Below, in pieces: positions 16,916 through 26,588 of a DNA stretch of 64,000 nucleotides (positions within the stretch are counted from its first letter, which is position 1; every line of letters starts with the position of its first letter). Made by a program: the position numbers and the translations under genes. Under the pieces are notes generated by a model. That model had not been told where the DNA came from. It searched no databases and saw only the letters and a program-made list of their open reading frames with translations. This DNA comes from Achromobacter xylosoxidans (GTDB taxonomy: Bacteria > Pseudomonadota > Gammaproteobacteria > Burkholderiales > Burkholderiaceae_B): the NCBI RefSeq assembly GCF_014490035.1, contig NZ_CP061008.1:6262001-6326000 (forward strand), read 5' to 3'.

Positions 16916-18406
16916 TCAGTCTGAAGGTCTTTGGCTGCCGCTCCTCAAGGTGCAGTAGTTGAGGAATGCGCACGCATCGTCGAATTCCGACGGCGGTGCG
17001 AGCTGCGCTTTGTGGTTGAATCGGGCGCGACGCCCGTAGCGCGCGCCGCTCACCGCCTGGCGCAGCAGCTTGTGCGCCGTGTCCAGATGCCCATCTTGCG
17101 AGGAGATGAAGCCGATAGGCACCCACAACCCCTCGTTTCCAGGCGCGGGAAGATGGAACATCGCAACCATGAATGCTGTGGGGTACAGCAAGATTTCCAC
17201 GCGTCCGGACATTATGCGGCCACCTGCTGGTTGCTGTCGGACGAAGTGCAGCTCTTGCAGATGTGGGACCCGTAAACTGTTGGTCACATCGGACTCCTCA
17301 TCAGGATCCGCATTTGCGAACAGATAGATGTCGTCACATTGCCCGCCCGAGTGCAGCGCGGATGACAGTGCATTGACCGACTGCGCAAAAGCACCGCCCC
17401 GACCCCATAGGGCATAGTCGGGCACGAGCCACGCGAGCGAAGTCAGCAGCGCCCCGTGACGACGCTTGCCAAGGCGCCGGTCATTGAGCCGCTCAAGAAT
17501 GCGTTCCCGGTTTCCCTGAAGGTATAGATTCCCAAACATAGGCTCCGCTCCTTCTGCGTAGCGCACCGATCTTCCGACTTGGACTTCTGCAAGATACCGC
17601 AGTAGATCAAATTTCTTGCCCGTGAGGTACTGGTTCAACAGCCTCAGATCAAAGGCCTCAATGAACGCGTCAAAGCCAGCAGCAGGCAACGACAACGTGC
17701 GAGGAATCGCCGCCGTGACCTGCTCGCTCACGAAGTGCAGCAATTCCGGGGGAGCAATTCGCTCGAATACCTCGTCCATGCGACGCTCAACGTGGCCGTC
17801 TTGATCTAGCTCGAAGGAAACCGGCACCTGAACGTAGTTGCGGCGCCTGCTTTCCACACTTTCGACCGAATAGACCCCGTAGGATCGTTCGCGTAGATCG
17901 GCGCGCAGCGATGCGATCTCAGGGTAGTGCCGACGGTAGGCCAGCCGCGCCCGCTCAACGCTATTGCCCAATGCGTCTTCGGCCGCATCTAGTTTGATGA
18001 TGTTGTCGGACGCCATCTCGACCGGTGTGGATCGCAGAGGCGTAAACGAGACCAGATCAAACGTCACGGTGTCGCTCTTGAGTTCGACCTTGCTGAAACG
18101 AGGATGATCTCCGCCGGCCTCTTCGAACTTCTCGAGCGCAAAGGAGCTGAGAACGACCTGATCCTCGCTCACTTCCAACAGGCCCTGCTTGGCCAACGAC
18201 TCAATCACCGCGCGCGCTTCAATGTCGTTGAATCCGAAATAGTCTCGCACTGCGGCCAACGAAACCCGCTCACAAACCTTGAGCAGACGCATCACGAACT
18301 CGGTGACAGCCGGCAACCGCTCATCCATCGCGATGTAGGCATCCACTCGAAAAGTCTCCACCGGCAGGCCAAAGGTCACCCGGTTGAATTCGAAAGAACC
18401 CGCCAT
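16916..18406 (-). CDS. Partner protein of the NERD-kinase-helicase, unknown function
   Basis: A 496-aa protein whose ATG (18406-18404) directly follows the TAG stop of the upstream giant gene with no gap, implying translational coupling and stoichiometric production. Residues about 40-95 resemble a winged helix (AAVRDYFGFNDIEARAVIES, then LAKQGLLEV). The middle and C-terminal regions are not recognised; the C-terminal third has LLYPTAFMVAMFHLP and WVPIGFISSQDGHLDTAHKL. No HKD nuclease motif, kinase motif or membrane segment was found. By context it is an obligate partner of the helicase protein, possibly a DNA-binding sensor; this is inference. Confidence 0.6.
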   Translation of the reverse strand: MAGSFEFNRVTFGLPVETFRVDAYIAMDERLPAVTEFVMRLLKVCERVSLAAVRDYFGFNDIEARAVIESLAKQGLLEVSEDQVVLSSFALEKFEEAGGDHPRFSKVELKSDTVTFDLVSFTPLRSTPVEMASDNIIKLDAAEDALGNSVERARLAYRRHYPEIASLRADLRERSYGVYSVESVESRRRNYVQVPVSFELDQDGHVERRMDEVFERIAPPELLHFVSEQVTAAIPRTLSLPAAGFDAFIEAFDLRLLNQYLTGKKFDLLRYLAEVQVGRSVRYAEGAEPMFGNLYLQGNRERILERLNDRRLGKRRHGALLTSLAWLVPDYALWGRGGAFAQSVNALSSALHSGGQCDDIYLFANADPDEESDVTNSLRVPHLQELHFVRQQPAGGRIMSGRVEILLYPTAFMVAMFHLPAPGNEGLWVPIGFISSQDGHLDTAHKLLRQAVSGARYGRRARFNHKAQLAPPSEFDDACAFLNYCTLRSGSQRPSD

Positions 18407-21400
18407 CTAGGCCTCCATGAACTGGTTGGCCGCAATCACGGCAGCTCGGCCTTCATCGGCCATCGATTCGATCTTGCTCAGCACACGGCCAAGCGGTTGA
18501 TTGGAATTTCTTCCCCGCCACATCTTGCACGCCCCGACAACGATCAACCGCTCCATCGCACGCGAGATGCCCACATTGATTCGATTGGGACGCCACATGA
18601 ATCCGACCCGGCCGCTCGGATGGTTGCGCACCGTAGACAGGATGACGATCCTGTTTTCCTTGCCCTGGTAGCTGTCCACCGTATCGATCTTCACCAGATG
18701 CCGATGATCGCCGAGCCAGGCCGCTTCAGACTTCATCTGGTCGATGATCTCGCGCTGCTTGTCGTACATGCAGATGATTCCAATCGCGGGCTCCTGCGGT
18801 TTCAGGGCCGGCAGCAACTCGCTCATGAAATCGTCGGATTCAACGATCCGACGCAGGATCTGCATGACCACCTTGGCCTCTGCCTTGTTCCATGTTTCCG
18901 ATCCGTCTTCAGATTGCTGATGATGGCCTCGACCTCCCAGTGTCGATATGTCCACCCAGGTCACCTGCTGGCTCAGTTCACTTGGCAAGTGCTCATAGTA
19001 TTGGGGTGGCACACCGCGGCCCGTTTCCAGGCGCTCGTCGTAAAAGCAGGTGGAGACTAGATCGCCGATGTTGGGCGCCATGCGGTACTGGCTGAGTAGC
19101 GTCACGCCGACTTGGCGCCCATACTCGGAGTCGAAGACGCGTTCGAAGTCGCTTTGGAAGATCGCGCCTTCTTCGCCGCAGCCGAACTGCTGCACGACAG
19201 CGTCACGCACCTGCTCGGAGAACATGGGGGGCAACTGCTTGTGGTCGCCGACCAGCAACACGCGATGGCCGGCCTGCATCGCGACGGCCAGTTCACTCGA
19301 GGAGGCACGACCGGCCTCGTCGATGATGACCCAGTCGAACAAGTTCTGCGTGATGCCGGCACCGCGCGAACCGATGCCCACCAAGGTCCCGGCGACCACC
19401 GTGCGCGATTTGGCCAGGAACTCGGCAAAGTTCGCATCGGGCGAGCCCAACGTGGCGATCCAGTCTTCAGACAGACGAATCAGGCCCCGCAGTCGCTCCA
19501 CCGCGTCCGCCGATCGCACCTCATGGCGTTCAACGATGCCCGATTCAAGCTTCGCCAGCAGTTGCGCCGGATCTGCAACTTCCGAGATGCCATACACGTC
19601 CGCGGCGATATCGAAGAAGGTCTCCGAGACAGCTCGTGCGCGCGCATCCAGCGAGGCCAATGTTTTCTCGTCCTCTCGGCCACTGCGCTGCTGCAAATGG
19701 CGCAAGCGCTTATACAGTGTGCCAAGCTGCTGGTGCAGCCCAAGCATGTCCTGCGCAAACGCCGGCGGCAGTCCAAGTGAGGCGGCCAAACGTATGACGC
19801 GCTCGAAGAGCTCGGCCTTAAAGCGATCCCGGTAGGCCTGCTCGATCGAGGCAGAATGCAGATGCCGGATGTCCTCCGAGACCACCGAATCCGGTCCGAT
19901 GCGCACAGCGTCGAACACCAGGCCTTTGCTGCGGCAAAGCTCCTGGGCCTTCTCCAGGGCGTTGTTCACCGCCTCGTGGGCTTGACTCACCAGCAACACG
20001 CGGCGCACGCGCTCATGCGCCATCAGATGATGCAGCAACGCGGCGATGAACCAGGTCTTTCCGGTGCCCGGCGGTCCCTGTAGAAGGCTGATTGGGCCAT
20101 GACCTAGGACACGGCGAAACGCTTCCCTCTGGCTCGGGTTGAGTTTCTTGTCTCCTTCCGAGTACCGATCGAGTTCGACCTCCGTAGGAACAGGGTAGGT
20201 CGCGGGTGTGGGGGGCACAGTCGGTGCCCCGTCGAAGTAGTCAATCAGACCGGGCACCACCGCCTTGTCGTCAAGGATGCGCTCGACCGCCGCGCGCCGA
20301 CGGCTGTAGGAGCCCTTCTCCGCGGTGCTGACCAGCCGCAGCTTGTTGCCAATGCGCAGGTTTGCCTTCATGTAGAGGTGGTCGACTGCCAGTTCGGGGA
20401 AGTTGCCGAAGCTTGTCTCTCTCAAGTCGAGTTCGCCGCAGGCACGCCACGTCCCATCGTGCAACAGGCTCTCGACGACCACCTTGTCCAGGACACCAAA
20501 CTCGAAGTCGTTGCCATCGATATGGAAGGGAATCAGAGCTTGAGAAGGCCGGGACGGGTTCCTACGATGGTTCCCTGCGATGGTCACGGTGGTGAACGCT
20601 TCTTCCTCCACATCGATCAGCGCTTTCCATAATTCGCGCGCAGGCATGCCCTGTGTCGGATCGAGGCCGGACTCGCCTTGAGTCAAGCTCTCCTCTCCAA
20701 TGCCAAACTGTTCTGGCATCGTGCTGCCTTGCTTGCCGTCTGTCGCGGAGGGCGAGCCTGCAATCTTGCGCGCGATGAGTTTATGGCCGATCAGGTAGCG
20801 AGCGAGTTCCTCGACGTCAGACGCAGGCCCATCGCACAGCTTCAGTTGCATCTGAATGCCCGCATCACGCATCATTTGCGAGCGCAGCAACTGACTTTGC
20901 GAGATGCTCGACGCGCGCACGTTGTCTGCGTGCTCCTGGTCCAGGTTCCAGACGAAGGAAACCTGGCGACCAATCCCGGTCACCCAAATGCGCAATGCCT
21001 GCGATGATTGCCGGTCTGGCCTGACATCGACATGGAACACGCCGTTGTCGCTGCGCAGCTCTCCGGCGGGAATCCCGTCATAGGCGAGGTTCTTGACCGT
21101 GACCGTAAAGCTCTGCTGCAGATCTTCCTCGGGCATTGCAGCGGCGAGCAACGCGCGCTCCAGCGGCAGCAGGGTCGAGAGCGTTTCAGAGGAAAGCAGA
21201 TGGGCCAGTTCCTCATACAAGCGCGGAAACGGCAGCATCCCCCGCGCGGGCGCGTCGCGCTGCGTTTGCAGCACGTCGACCAGCACGGCGGCGATGCTGT
21301 AGCGATCACGCTCGAACGGTGTCAGGGACTTGTAGTTTTCGGGCAGGTAGGCCGTTGTGTACATTTCCGCAGTGTCGCGGCGAAAGTCCAGTAGGTCGAT

Positions 21401-23320
21401 GAGCAAAGGCTCGCCAGAAGCGCTCACGATCACATTTCCCGGGTGCACATCGCCATGAGCCAGCTCGATCGCGTGCAAGCGCTGCAGCGTCGCGACCAGC
21501 GACGTGGCGAGGGCAAGCCGCTGCGCAGTTGCGGGGTTCGATTGCAACCAGTCCGGCAATGTCATCCCCTGCGCCCATGGCATCACGAGAATCAGGCTGC
21601 GGCGGCTGAGGCCGAAATCAAGGATGCGTGGTACTCCGCGCAACTCGCAACCCTTGAGTGTCCTGGCCCGCTCAAGGAAGGACAAGAGTCGCAGCGATTG
21701 ATCGGGCCGGCGCAGATCGGGCTCTACTCCGTACCAGACTTTCACCAGCTTGGCCTCGGCATCCGTGCCGCTGACAAAGAACGAGTGGTCTTCGTCTTCC
21801 GACAAGTGTTCAGTCTCGTCGTAGTCACGCTCCTTGGTCAACGCCTTGAACGCGTCGAATGCAGCCAGATCGATCAGCCCGTGGCTCTTTGCGTCAGTCG
21901 CGTCAGTCGCGACATTGAAGGCTTCCAGCATTTCGCGCGCGTTCTCGAAGCGTTTCGCCGGATCTGCATTCAGGGCTTGTGCAAAGAAGTCGTTTAGGCT
22001 GCCTCCCAAGGGATCGTCCGCAGGAACCTGCCATTGGTGAATGCCATCGGACTTGGGTGCCCGCACGCCCAGCAGGAGCACGTGCACGATTGCCCCAAGC
22101 ATGAACACGTCACGCCGGTACGGAGTCACCTGCGTGCTCGCTTTTGCATCCTCCGGCAGACGCGCTTGTTCGACCTGAACCCGTTCGCGCAACGTGCCCA
22201 CAGTCTTGAGCTCGGGATCGGGGTAGTAGGCTGCCGGAAAACCCGACATGATCACCCGCGAAGGGCGATCCAGCCACAGGCTGTGCTCTCCGATGTCGCG
22301 GTGCGCCACCCGGATGTCGTGCAGGTCAGCAAAACGAGAGATGACAGCCTTTGCCAGAAGCAGTCGTTCATCTCGATCCAACTTGGGCAGCGTGCTGTGC
22401 GCGAACTCTGCCATTCGAGTTACTCGCCCCGGCAGAGAAAACAACTCGGCGTAGTCGATCGTGACGTCCTTGGGCCCTTTCCAGGCGATCGGGCGAAGCA
22501 GGCCGAGGGACAGTTCTGCGTTTCGGTCCGCCACGTACTGGAACACCTTCTGCTCGCGCAGTCCGATGAAGGCTCGATCGGTCTCACCGATGAGCTTGAG
22601 ACCGAGCTTGTCGAAATCCCACTGGCGAAGTAAGGCCAGTGCCGTCGGATCATCCTTGGCCGCAGCGCGATACTCGGCGTAGAGATTGCCAGGATGTTCG
22701 AAGATGGGGTTTGCCTCGGGTCGAAAGCCCTCGATGTAGTAGATCTTGGGACGAAACGCGGATCCAAGAAAGAAGTTTTCGTACTTGGCCAGGTGGTCGA
22801 GTGGATTGAAGTAGTGACGCCCACCCATGTACTGCCGATAGCTGGACGCGAACCGGAACGTGAGGAACTCGGTCATATCGATCACCGAGCGCTGCTCGTC
22901 CTCCGGTAGGCGCAATTCGCCGATCCGGCCATGCATTACGACATAGGAGCTGATGAAAGGCGTGAGATCCTTGCCCAACTTCTGTGTCATGACGCTCACC
23001 AGCTTGGGCACCTTCCTGCGCACAACATGGACCGGTGATGAGCCACGGTCCTCCCCATCGAGGTACCACTTCTGGCCGTCCGACTCCAGCAGCTTTCCAT
23101 GCCAGTTCTTCAACTCGATCAAGGCGATGCCCGTGTGCGTAATGAGCACCAAATCCAGGTCGTCATCACCGCTTCCTCGGCCGCTCCTAGCCAGTGCAAA
23201 GGCCGCGTAGGCGCGCCACTGCTTGCTGAAAGGTGAATTGCTGAACTCTTTTTGAATCGTCTGGTGAGCCAGCACTTCGGCTTTGGGCACCCCCGATTTC
23301 TTTGCCAGTTTGATTTCCAC
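18407..23320 (-). CDS. NERD + two kinase-like domains + UPF1-type helicase, candidate antiphage protein
   Basis: A 1637-aa protein from GTG 23320 (AAGGGA 7 nt upstream; in-frame starts further up to 23446 lack a ribosome site). A NERD nuclease-related domain fills the N-terminus (LVLITHTGIALIELKNWHG, about 56-74). The first kinase-like domain has HRDIGEHS (about 338) with Asn replaced and MSGF in place of DFG, so it looks dead. The second has HGDVHPGN and LLIDLLDF (about 619-640), keeping the Asp/Asn/Asp residues. The C-terminal superfamily 1 helicase is complete: GPPGTGKT (about 1085), IIDEAG (1333), GDHKQLPP (1360), SQYRM, and VDSYQGKE plus GISRAMERL (1550-1585). Kinase plus COG1112-type helicase recalls Mokosh type I, and NERD-kinase recalls PglW. 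The partner gene abuts downstream. Confidence 0.75.
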   Translation of the reverse strand: MEIKLAKKSGVPKAEVLAHQTIQKEFSNSPFSKQWRAYAAFALARSGRGSGDDDLDLVLITHTGIALIELKNWHGKLLESDGQKWYLDGEDRGSSPVHVVRRKVPKLVSVMTQKLGKDLTPFISSYVVMHGRIGELRLPEDEQRSVIDMTEFLTFRFASSYRQYMGGRHYFNPLDHLAKYENFFLGSAFRPKIYYIEGFRPEANPIFEHPGNLYAEYRAAAKDDPTALALLRQWDFDKLGLKLIGETDRAFIGLREQKVFQYVADRNAELSLGLLRPIAWKGPKDVTIDYAELFSLPGRVTRMAEFAHSTLPKLDRDERLLLAKAVISRFADLHDIRVAHRDIGEHSLWLDRPSRVIMSGFPAAYYPDPELKTVGTLRERVQVEQARLPEDAKASTQVTPYRRDVFMLGAIVHVLLLGVRAPKSDGIHQWQVPADDPLGGSLNDFFAQALNADPAKRFENAREMLEAFNVATDATDAKSHGLIDLAAFDAFKALTKERDYDETEHLSEDEDHSFFVSGTDAEAKLVKVWYGVEPDLRRPDQSLRLLSFLERARTLKGCELRGVPRILDFGLSRRSLILVMPWAQGMTLPDWLQSNPATAQRLALATSLVATLQRLHAIELAHGDVHPGNVIVSASGEPLLIDLLDFRRDTAEMYTTAYLPENYKSLTPFERDRYSIAAVLVDVLQTQRDAPARGMLPFPRLYEELAHLLSSETLSTLLPLERALLAAAMPEEDLQQSFTVTVKNLAYDGIPAGELRSDNGVFHVDVRPDRQSSQALRIWVTGIGRQVSFVWNLDQEHADNVRASSISQSQLLRSQMMRDAGIQMQLKLCDGPASDVEELARYLIGHKLIARKIAGSPSATDGKQGSTMPEQFGIGEESLTQGESGLDPTQGMPARELWKALIDVEEEAFTTVTIAGNHRRNPSRPSQALIPFHIDGNDFEFGVLDKVVVESLLHDGTWRACGELDLRETSFGNFPELAVDHLYMKANLRIGNKLRLVSTAEKGSYSRRRAAVERILDDKAVVPGLIDYFDGAPTVPPTPATYPVPTEVELDRYSEGDKKLNPSQREAFRRVLGHGPISLLQGPPGTGKTWFIAALLHHLMAHERVRRVLLVSQAHEAVNNALEKAQELCRSKGLVFDAVRIGPDSVVSEDIRHLHSASIEQAYRDRFKAELFERVIRLAASLGLPPAFAQDMLGLHQQLGTLYKRLRHLQQRSGREDEKTLASLDARARAVSETFFDIAADVYGISEVADPAQLLAKLESGIVERHEVRSADAVERLRGLIRLSEDWIATLGSPDANFAEFLAKSRTVVAGTLVGIGSRGAGITQNLFDWVIIDEAGRASSSELAVAMQAGHRVLLVGDHKQLPPMFSEQVRDAVVQQFGCGEEGAIFQSDFERVFDSEYGRQVGVTLLSQYRMAPNIGDLVSTCFYDERLETGRGVPPQYYEHLPSELSQQVTWVDISTLGGRGHHQQSEDGSETWNKAEAKVVMQILRRIVESDDFMSELLPALKPQEPAIGIICMYDKQREIIDQMKSEAAWLGDHRHLVKIDTVDSYQGKENRIVILSTVRNHPSGRVGFMWRPNRINVGISRAMERLIVVGACKMWRGRNSNQPLGRVLSKIESMADEGRAAVIAANQFMEA

Positions 23321-23937
23321 GCTGCAATCCCTTAGGTGCCTAAGTGCGGCCACGATCCCTACTATCCTCGCCACGCGAACTGTCCCAGAAGGCAACTCGC
23401 ACGGATCCTGCATTGCCGGCCATTGCGGCGCCCGTTGACGCCCCACGCCGATGTATCAAGTTGTGCAGCCCTGGGCCGGCAGCCACGCGCGACTTCGATG
23501 AAGTAGGTTACAGCATTTTGCAACATACTGTTTCGTGTACCGCTTCAAGGTGCCGGCACGCATACCGATTTAACGCTGGCCTGGCAATTTCAACAGCGCC
23601 CTACATCGAACTGTGGTGGGGGCCAAATTCCAAATGGCAGCTATCCGCCGCCCGAAAGCGGTCGTTCAGGGCGCGAGCACTAGAACCAGGAACCGCTGCG
23701 AAGCAGTCATTGCCTGTGATCCCTTGAGTTTCCGTTTTGGGTCGAAAACAGACATCCATGCAAGTCCAGCGAACCTCGTATTTAGAATCCAAATGGCTGG
23801 AACGTTGGGATGCTAATAGTTGGCAACTTTGCTTTGCTAACTATTGGCCACCATCATGCGCATACTCAGCTCGCCCAGTACCGACAACGAAGAAAACAGG
23901 AGGATTTGCTCATTACTTGAGCAAATGTGCGAAGTGA
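23321..23937. other. About 620-bp gap upstream of the defence operon
   Basis: The first 130 bp could hold the promoter of the giant defence gene or, less likely, an N-terminal extension. The remainder (23450-23937) contains no gene with convincing coding character. It includes a hairpin-like GCTGCGAAGC stretch and ends at the repeat array starting at 23938. It looks like recombination debris. Confidence 0.4.
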
Positions 23938-23989
23938 TCACAATAAGTTCTGATCCAGATTCCGAGGTGACATTAAAGTTCTGGTTCAG
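23938..23989 (+). repeat. Left array of TGACATTAAAGTTCTGG-type repeats
   Basis: A good copy (TGACATTAAAGTTCTGG, then TTCAG) occupies 23968-23989 and a degenerate copy (TCACAATAAGTTCTGATCCAG without its last base pairs conserved) occupies 23938-23958. Three copies in the opposite orientation occur at 36063-36198. Inverted arrays of ~22-bp sites at two loci are typical of transposase-binding ends in Tn7-like and IS21-type elements. Confidence 0.65.
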
Positions 23990-24036
23990 TTAATTGGCCC
24001 GCACGCTTGAAGCCGGGACCTGCGACGTAAACGCCA

Positions 24037-24306
24037 TTACTCTATAAAAATGATGTTGAGGTAGTATGGATTCTTGCCGTGCATCTGGCACCAAGCGTCA
24101 AATCGGTTTCGATCCACGGCCAGCCACACGCCGATTCCGTCATGTACCAGCACCTTCATGCGGTTGGCGCGCCGGTTTGCGAAGCAATAGGCATGGTGCG
24201 GACGTGCCGAACCAAACACGGCCACCACCCGGGCCAGTGCCGTCTCGGTGCCGGCGCGCATGTCCAGCGGCTCGGTGGCCAGCCAGATCGCATCGACACG
24301 GATCAC
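24037..24306 (-). pseudogene. tnpB: IS66 TnpB (Orf2), C-terminus replaced
   Basis: From a GTG at 24306 that overlaps the tnpA stop by GTGA, the frame encodes the standard IS66 TnpB N-terminal part (AIWLATEPLDMRAGTETALA, then VVAVFG and ANRRANRMKVLVHDG). After about residue 65 the homology breaks and the tail (WCQMHGKNPYYLNIIFIE) is foreign. The protein is therefore a chimera and presumably inactive. Confidence 0.75.
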
Positions 24307-24641
24307 CGCAGCCACTCGCGTAGCCACGCCACACATGCGCCCGCTTCACTCACGGGCCATTGCACCGTCGCTTGCGCGGGGCCGCGCGACAAGCGAATCT
24401 CGATGTGACGGCCTGACGAGGGCACCGCAGGCAACGCGACCGGCACGAACGCCGGCGCTACAGGGGCCTGCCGTTCGGCCTGGCGAATCCACTTATGCAC
24501 CAGGTTCGCGTTCACGCCGTGCGACAGCGCCACGCCGGCAATAGATGTTCCTGGCTGACTGCACTGGGCCACAATCTGGGCCTTCAGCGTCTTCGGATAC
24601 GACCGGCGCTTAGGCACCGGTGCTAACTCTGTCTTCGACAT
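24303..24641 (-). CDS. tnpA: IS66 accessory transposase TnpA
   Basis: The 112-aa product is the IS66 TnpA type: a helix-turn-helix DNA-binding N-terminus (KRRSYPKTLKAQIVAQCSQP, then GVALSHGVNANLVHKWIRQ) and a variable C-terminal part. ATG 24641 is chosen; an in-frame GTG at 24650 is also possible. TnpA works with TnpB and TnpC in IS66 transposition, but here tnpC is absent and tnpB truncated, so this intact frame is a relic. Confidence 0.8.
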   Translation of the reverse strand: MSKTELAPVPKRRSYPKTLKAQIVAQCSQPGTSIAGVALSHGVNANLVHKWIRQAERQAPVAPAFVPVALPAVPSSGRHIEIRLSRGPAQATVQWPVSEAGACVAWLREWLR

Positions 24642-24922
24642 GGTGTCCACCTAAAAGTGGTGGACACTATCGAGCACAACGCACGCGCTCAATATGTGTT
24701 CGCCGGGCGCTTACAAGCCGTTGTCACCTACGGCGATTGAACAATGGCTGCGTGCGTCCGATTTCTGTCGCCGTGTACCGCCTTATGACACTGGTGTATC
24801 GAACTCAGCGACCTAACCGCGGATGGTCAATGCATTAAAGCGCGGTGTAAAAGAGTTTTCGGCGCCGGTTCAAGAGCGTGCAACCCGGCTGCTCGCAGCA
24901 ACCGGGCGCATGACGGGATGCG

Positions 24923-25897
24923 TTAGTTTTTGGCGCCGGAAATATCGACGACCTCTTTCCACTTTTGCGATTCGTCTTTGAGGAAAGCCGGGATCTCCGA
25001 TTGGGGCATGTTCATCGGGACCAGACCGAAGCCCAACAGACGTTCCTGCATGTTTTTATCCTGCATGACGGCAGCAACCTCCGTCTCCAGGCGCTTTTTG
25101 ACGTCAGCGGGCACCCCGGCGGGTGCCATGAGCAGGATCCAGCCTTGCATGCTGAAATCTTTCAAGCCTTGTTCGGCGAGGGTGGGCACGTCGGGCAGCG
25201 TGGGGATGCGTTGCGCAGAGGTCACTCCAATAGGTTTGACGCGCTTGCCGTCCAGGGCCGCACTGAAAACCGGTACGTTATCGGACATGAAATTGACCTG
25301 ACCACCGATGAGGTCCGCAAGGCTTTGCATGCCGCCTTTGTAGGGAATATGTTGGCCTTGAATCCCGGCATCATGCAGAAACTTCGAGATCACTAGGTGA
25401 GGTGTCGTGCCGACTCCGGGTGTTCCATAGGTCAAGGGGTTGCCGCTTTTTTTCGTCTGTTCGATTAGCCCGTTGATCGTGTCGTAGGGTTCGTCGGTAC
25501 GCACCACCATGACTTGCGGCGCCCAGGCTACCGCAGCGATGGGCTCGAGATCTTTGAGCGGATCGTAGGTCATGGAATCTGGACGCAGCCACGGGCCGAT
25601 CGACAGAGGGCCTGTTGATCCCATGGCCAAGGTGTAGCCGTCCGCGGGCTGTTTGGCGGCGAAACCCGTGCCGATCGTGCCGCCTGCACCAACTTTATTC
25701 TCGACAACGACTGCCTGCCCCAAACGGGGCGCCAGCAATTCGGCTAGCAAACGCATTGAGACATCGGAAGAGTTGCCAGGTGGGAATGGCACTACGATCT
25801 TGACCGGCCGTTCTGGCCATGCCGCGTGCGCGACGGTAGCCATTAAAGCCAGATAACCCGCGGCAATACCGGTAGCAATAAGCTTGCAGAGTCTCAT
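24923..25897 (-). CDS. Bug/TctC-family periplasmic solute-binding protein
   Basis: The 324-aa product starts at ATG 25897 with AAGGGGA upstream. It has a Sec signal peptide (residues 1-26, ending AHAAWPERP) and the Bug-family pattern: RPVKIVVPFPPG near the mature N-terminus and VVVENKVGAGGTIGTGFAAK at about 60-80. Bug proteins bind carboxylates in the periplasm for tripartite tricarboxylate transporters and are strongly expanded in Bordetella and Achromobacter. It is the last gene of the catabolic operon, so it probably binds the pathway substrate. No TctA/TctB membrane partner is encoded nearby. Confidence 0.85.
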   Translation of the reverse strand: MRLCKLIATGIAAGYLALMATVAHAAWPERPVKIVVPFPPGNSSDVSMRLLAELLAPRLGQAVVVENKVGAGGTIGTGFAAKQPADGYTLAMGSTGPLSIGPWLRPDSMTYDPLKDLEPIAAVAWAPQVMVVRTDEPYDTINGLIEQTKKSGNPLTYGTPGVGTTPHLVISKFLHDAGIQGQHIPYKGGMQSLADLIGGQVNFMSDNVPVFSAALDGKRVKPIGVTSAQRIPTLPDVPTLAEQGLKDFSMQGWILLMAPAGVPADVKKRLETEVAAVMQDKNMQERLLGFGLVPMNMPQSEIPAFLKDESQKWKEVVDISGAKN

Positions 25898-25922
25898 GCG
25901 TTTTCCCCTTAAAGAGCGCTTG

Positions 25923-26588
25923 TTAAGCTTGTTCTAAAACGTATTTGCTGGCGCCTGACAGGTCGCCGAGGCGCTCGCCGCCACGCATCCGTTCGCCGTT
26001 CGAGTTGCCGCGAGCTTGTTTTTCCAGCGCCATTCTGGAGACTTCCGCGACTTCATCGGGAGGCAGCACGAGCACGCCGTTTTCGTCTGCCAGGATGATG
26101 TCGCCGGCGTTGACAACCGCCCCGCCGCAGGCCACTGGTTTGTTCAGTTGGCCGCCGATGTTGTAGATGCGAGTGGTGATGGGTGAAACGCCGCGCGCCC
26201 ATACGGGGAAGTTGTAGGCCTCGAGTTCAGATGGGTCGGTGCACATGCCGTCGATGATTGCACCCTGTGCGCCGGCGAGCACGGCGCCTAGTGCTACGCC
26301 ACCGCCCAAACACGCGTGTTTCTGGTCGCCGAGGCGATCGATGACCAGAATGTCCCCGGGACGTAGCAGGCTCAAGGAGTGATGCAGCAAGGTCGAGTCT
26401 TGTCCCGGCAGGGACAAGGTCACCGCTGTGCCGATGATTTTGCGCGAGTGGTTGATCGGCTTGATATCGGGGGCCATAAAGCCCCAGTGACGAAAGTGCC
26501 CGACAGTCGCTGTTTCGACCTCGGAAAGCAGGTCGACGTATTTCGAGTCCAGCGGGGCTGGCATAGGATTGAGATCAAACTTTTTCAC
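25923..26588 (-). CDS. RraA-like / HMG aldolase family protein
   Basis: The 221-aa product starts at GTG 26588, overlapping the upstream stop by GTGA. It has the RraA-like fold signature: VGHFRHWGFM at the N-terminus, the GDILVIDRLGDQKHACLGGG loop, and the downstream GAIIDGMCTDPSEL that supplies the conserved Asp/Arg-type active-site region. Relatives include 4-hydroxy-4-methyl-2-oxoglutarate/4-carboxy-4-hydroxy-2-oxoadipate aldolases that yield pyruvate or oxaloacetate. In an operon with a nitrilase-family enzyme and a dioxygenase, a catabolic aldolase or decarboxylase role is more likely than RNase E regulation. The substrate is unknown. Confidence 0.75.
   Translation of the reverse strand: MKKFDLNPMPAPLDSKYVDLLSEVETATVGHFRHWGFMAPDIKPINHSRKIIGTAVTLSLPGQDSTLLHHSLSLLRPGDILVIDRLGDQKHACLGGGVALGAVLAGAQGAIIDGMCTDPSELEAYNFPVWARGVSPITTRIYNIGGQLNKPVACGGAVVNAGDIILADENGVLVLPPDEVAEVSRMALEKQARGNSNGERMRGGERLGDLSGASKYVLEQA

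Larger units (their letters stand above)
24037..24714 (-). mobile_element. IS66-family remnant
   Basis: The right terminal inverted repeat is present at about 24714 (minus strand GTAAGCGCCCGGCGAAC), followed by tnpA and a 3'-truncated tnpB. The large transposase tnpC and the left end are missing. IS66 homology in tnpB stops at about 24110, after which the reading frame continues into unrelated sequence. The element cannot move by itself. Confidence 0.8.

Noticed and set aside
18104..19060. 318-aa plus-strand frame over the defence operon
   Set aside because: It spans the junction of two coupled minus-strand genes and shows His/Leu/Gln-rich composition.
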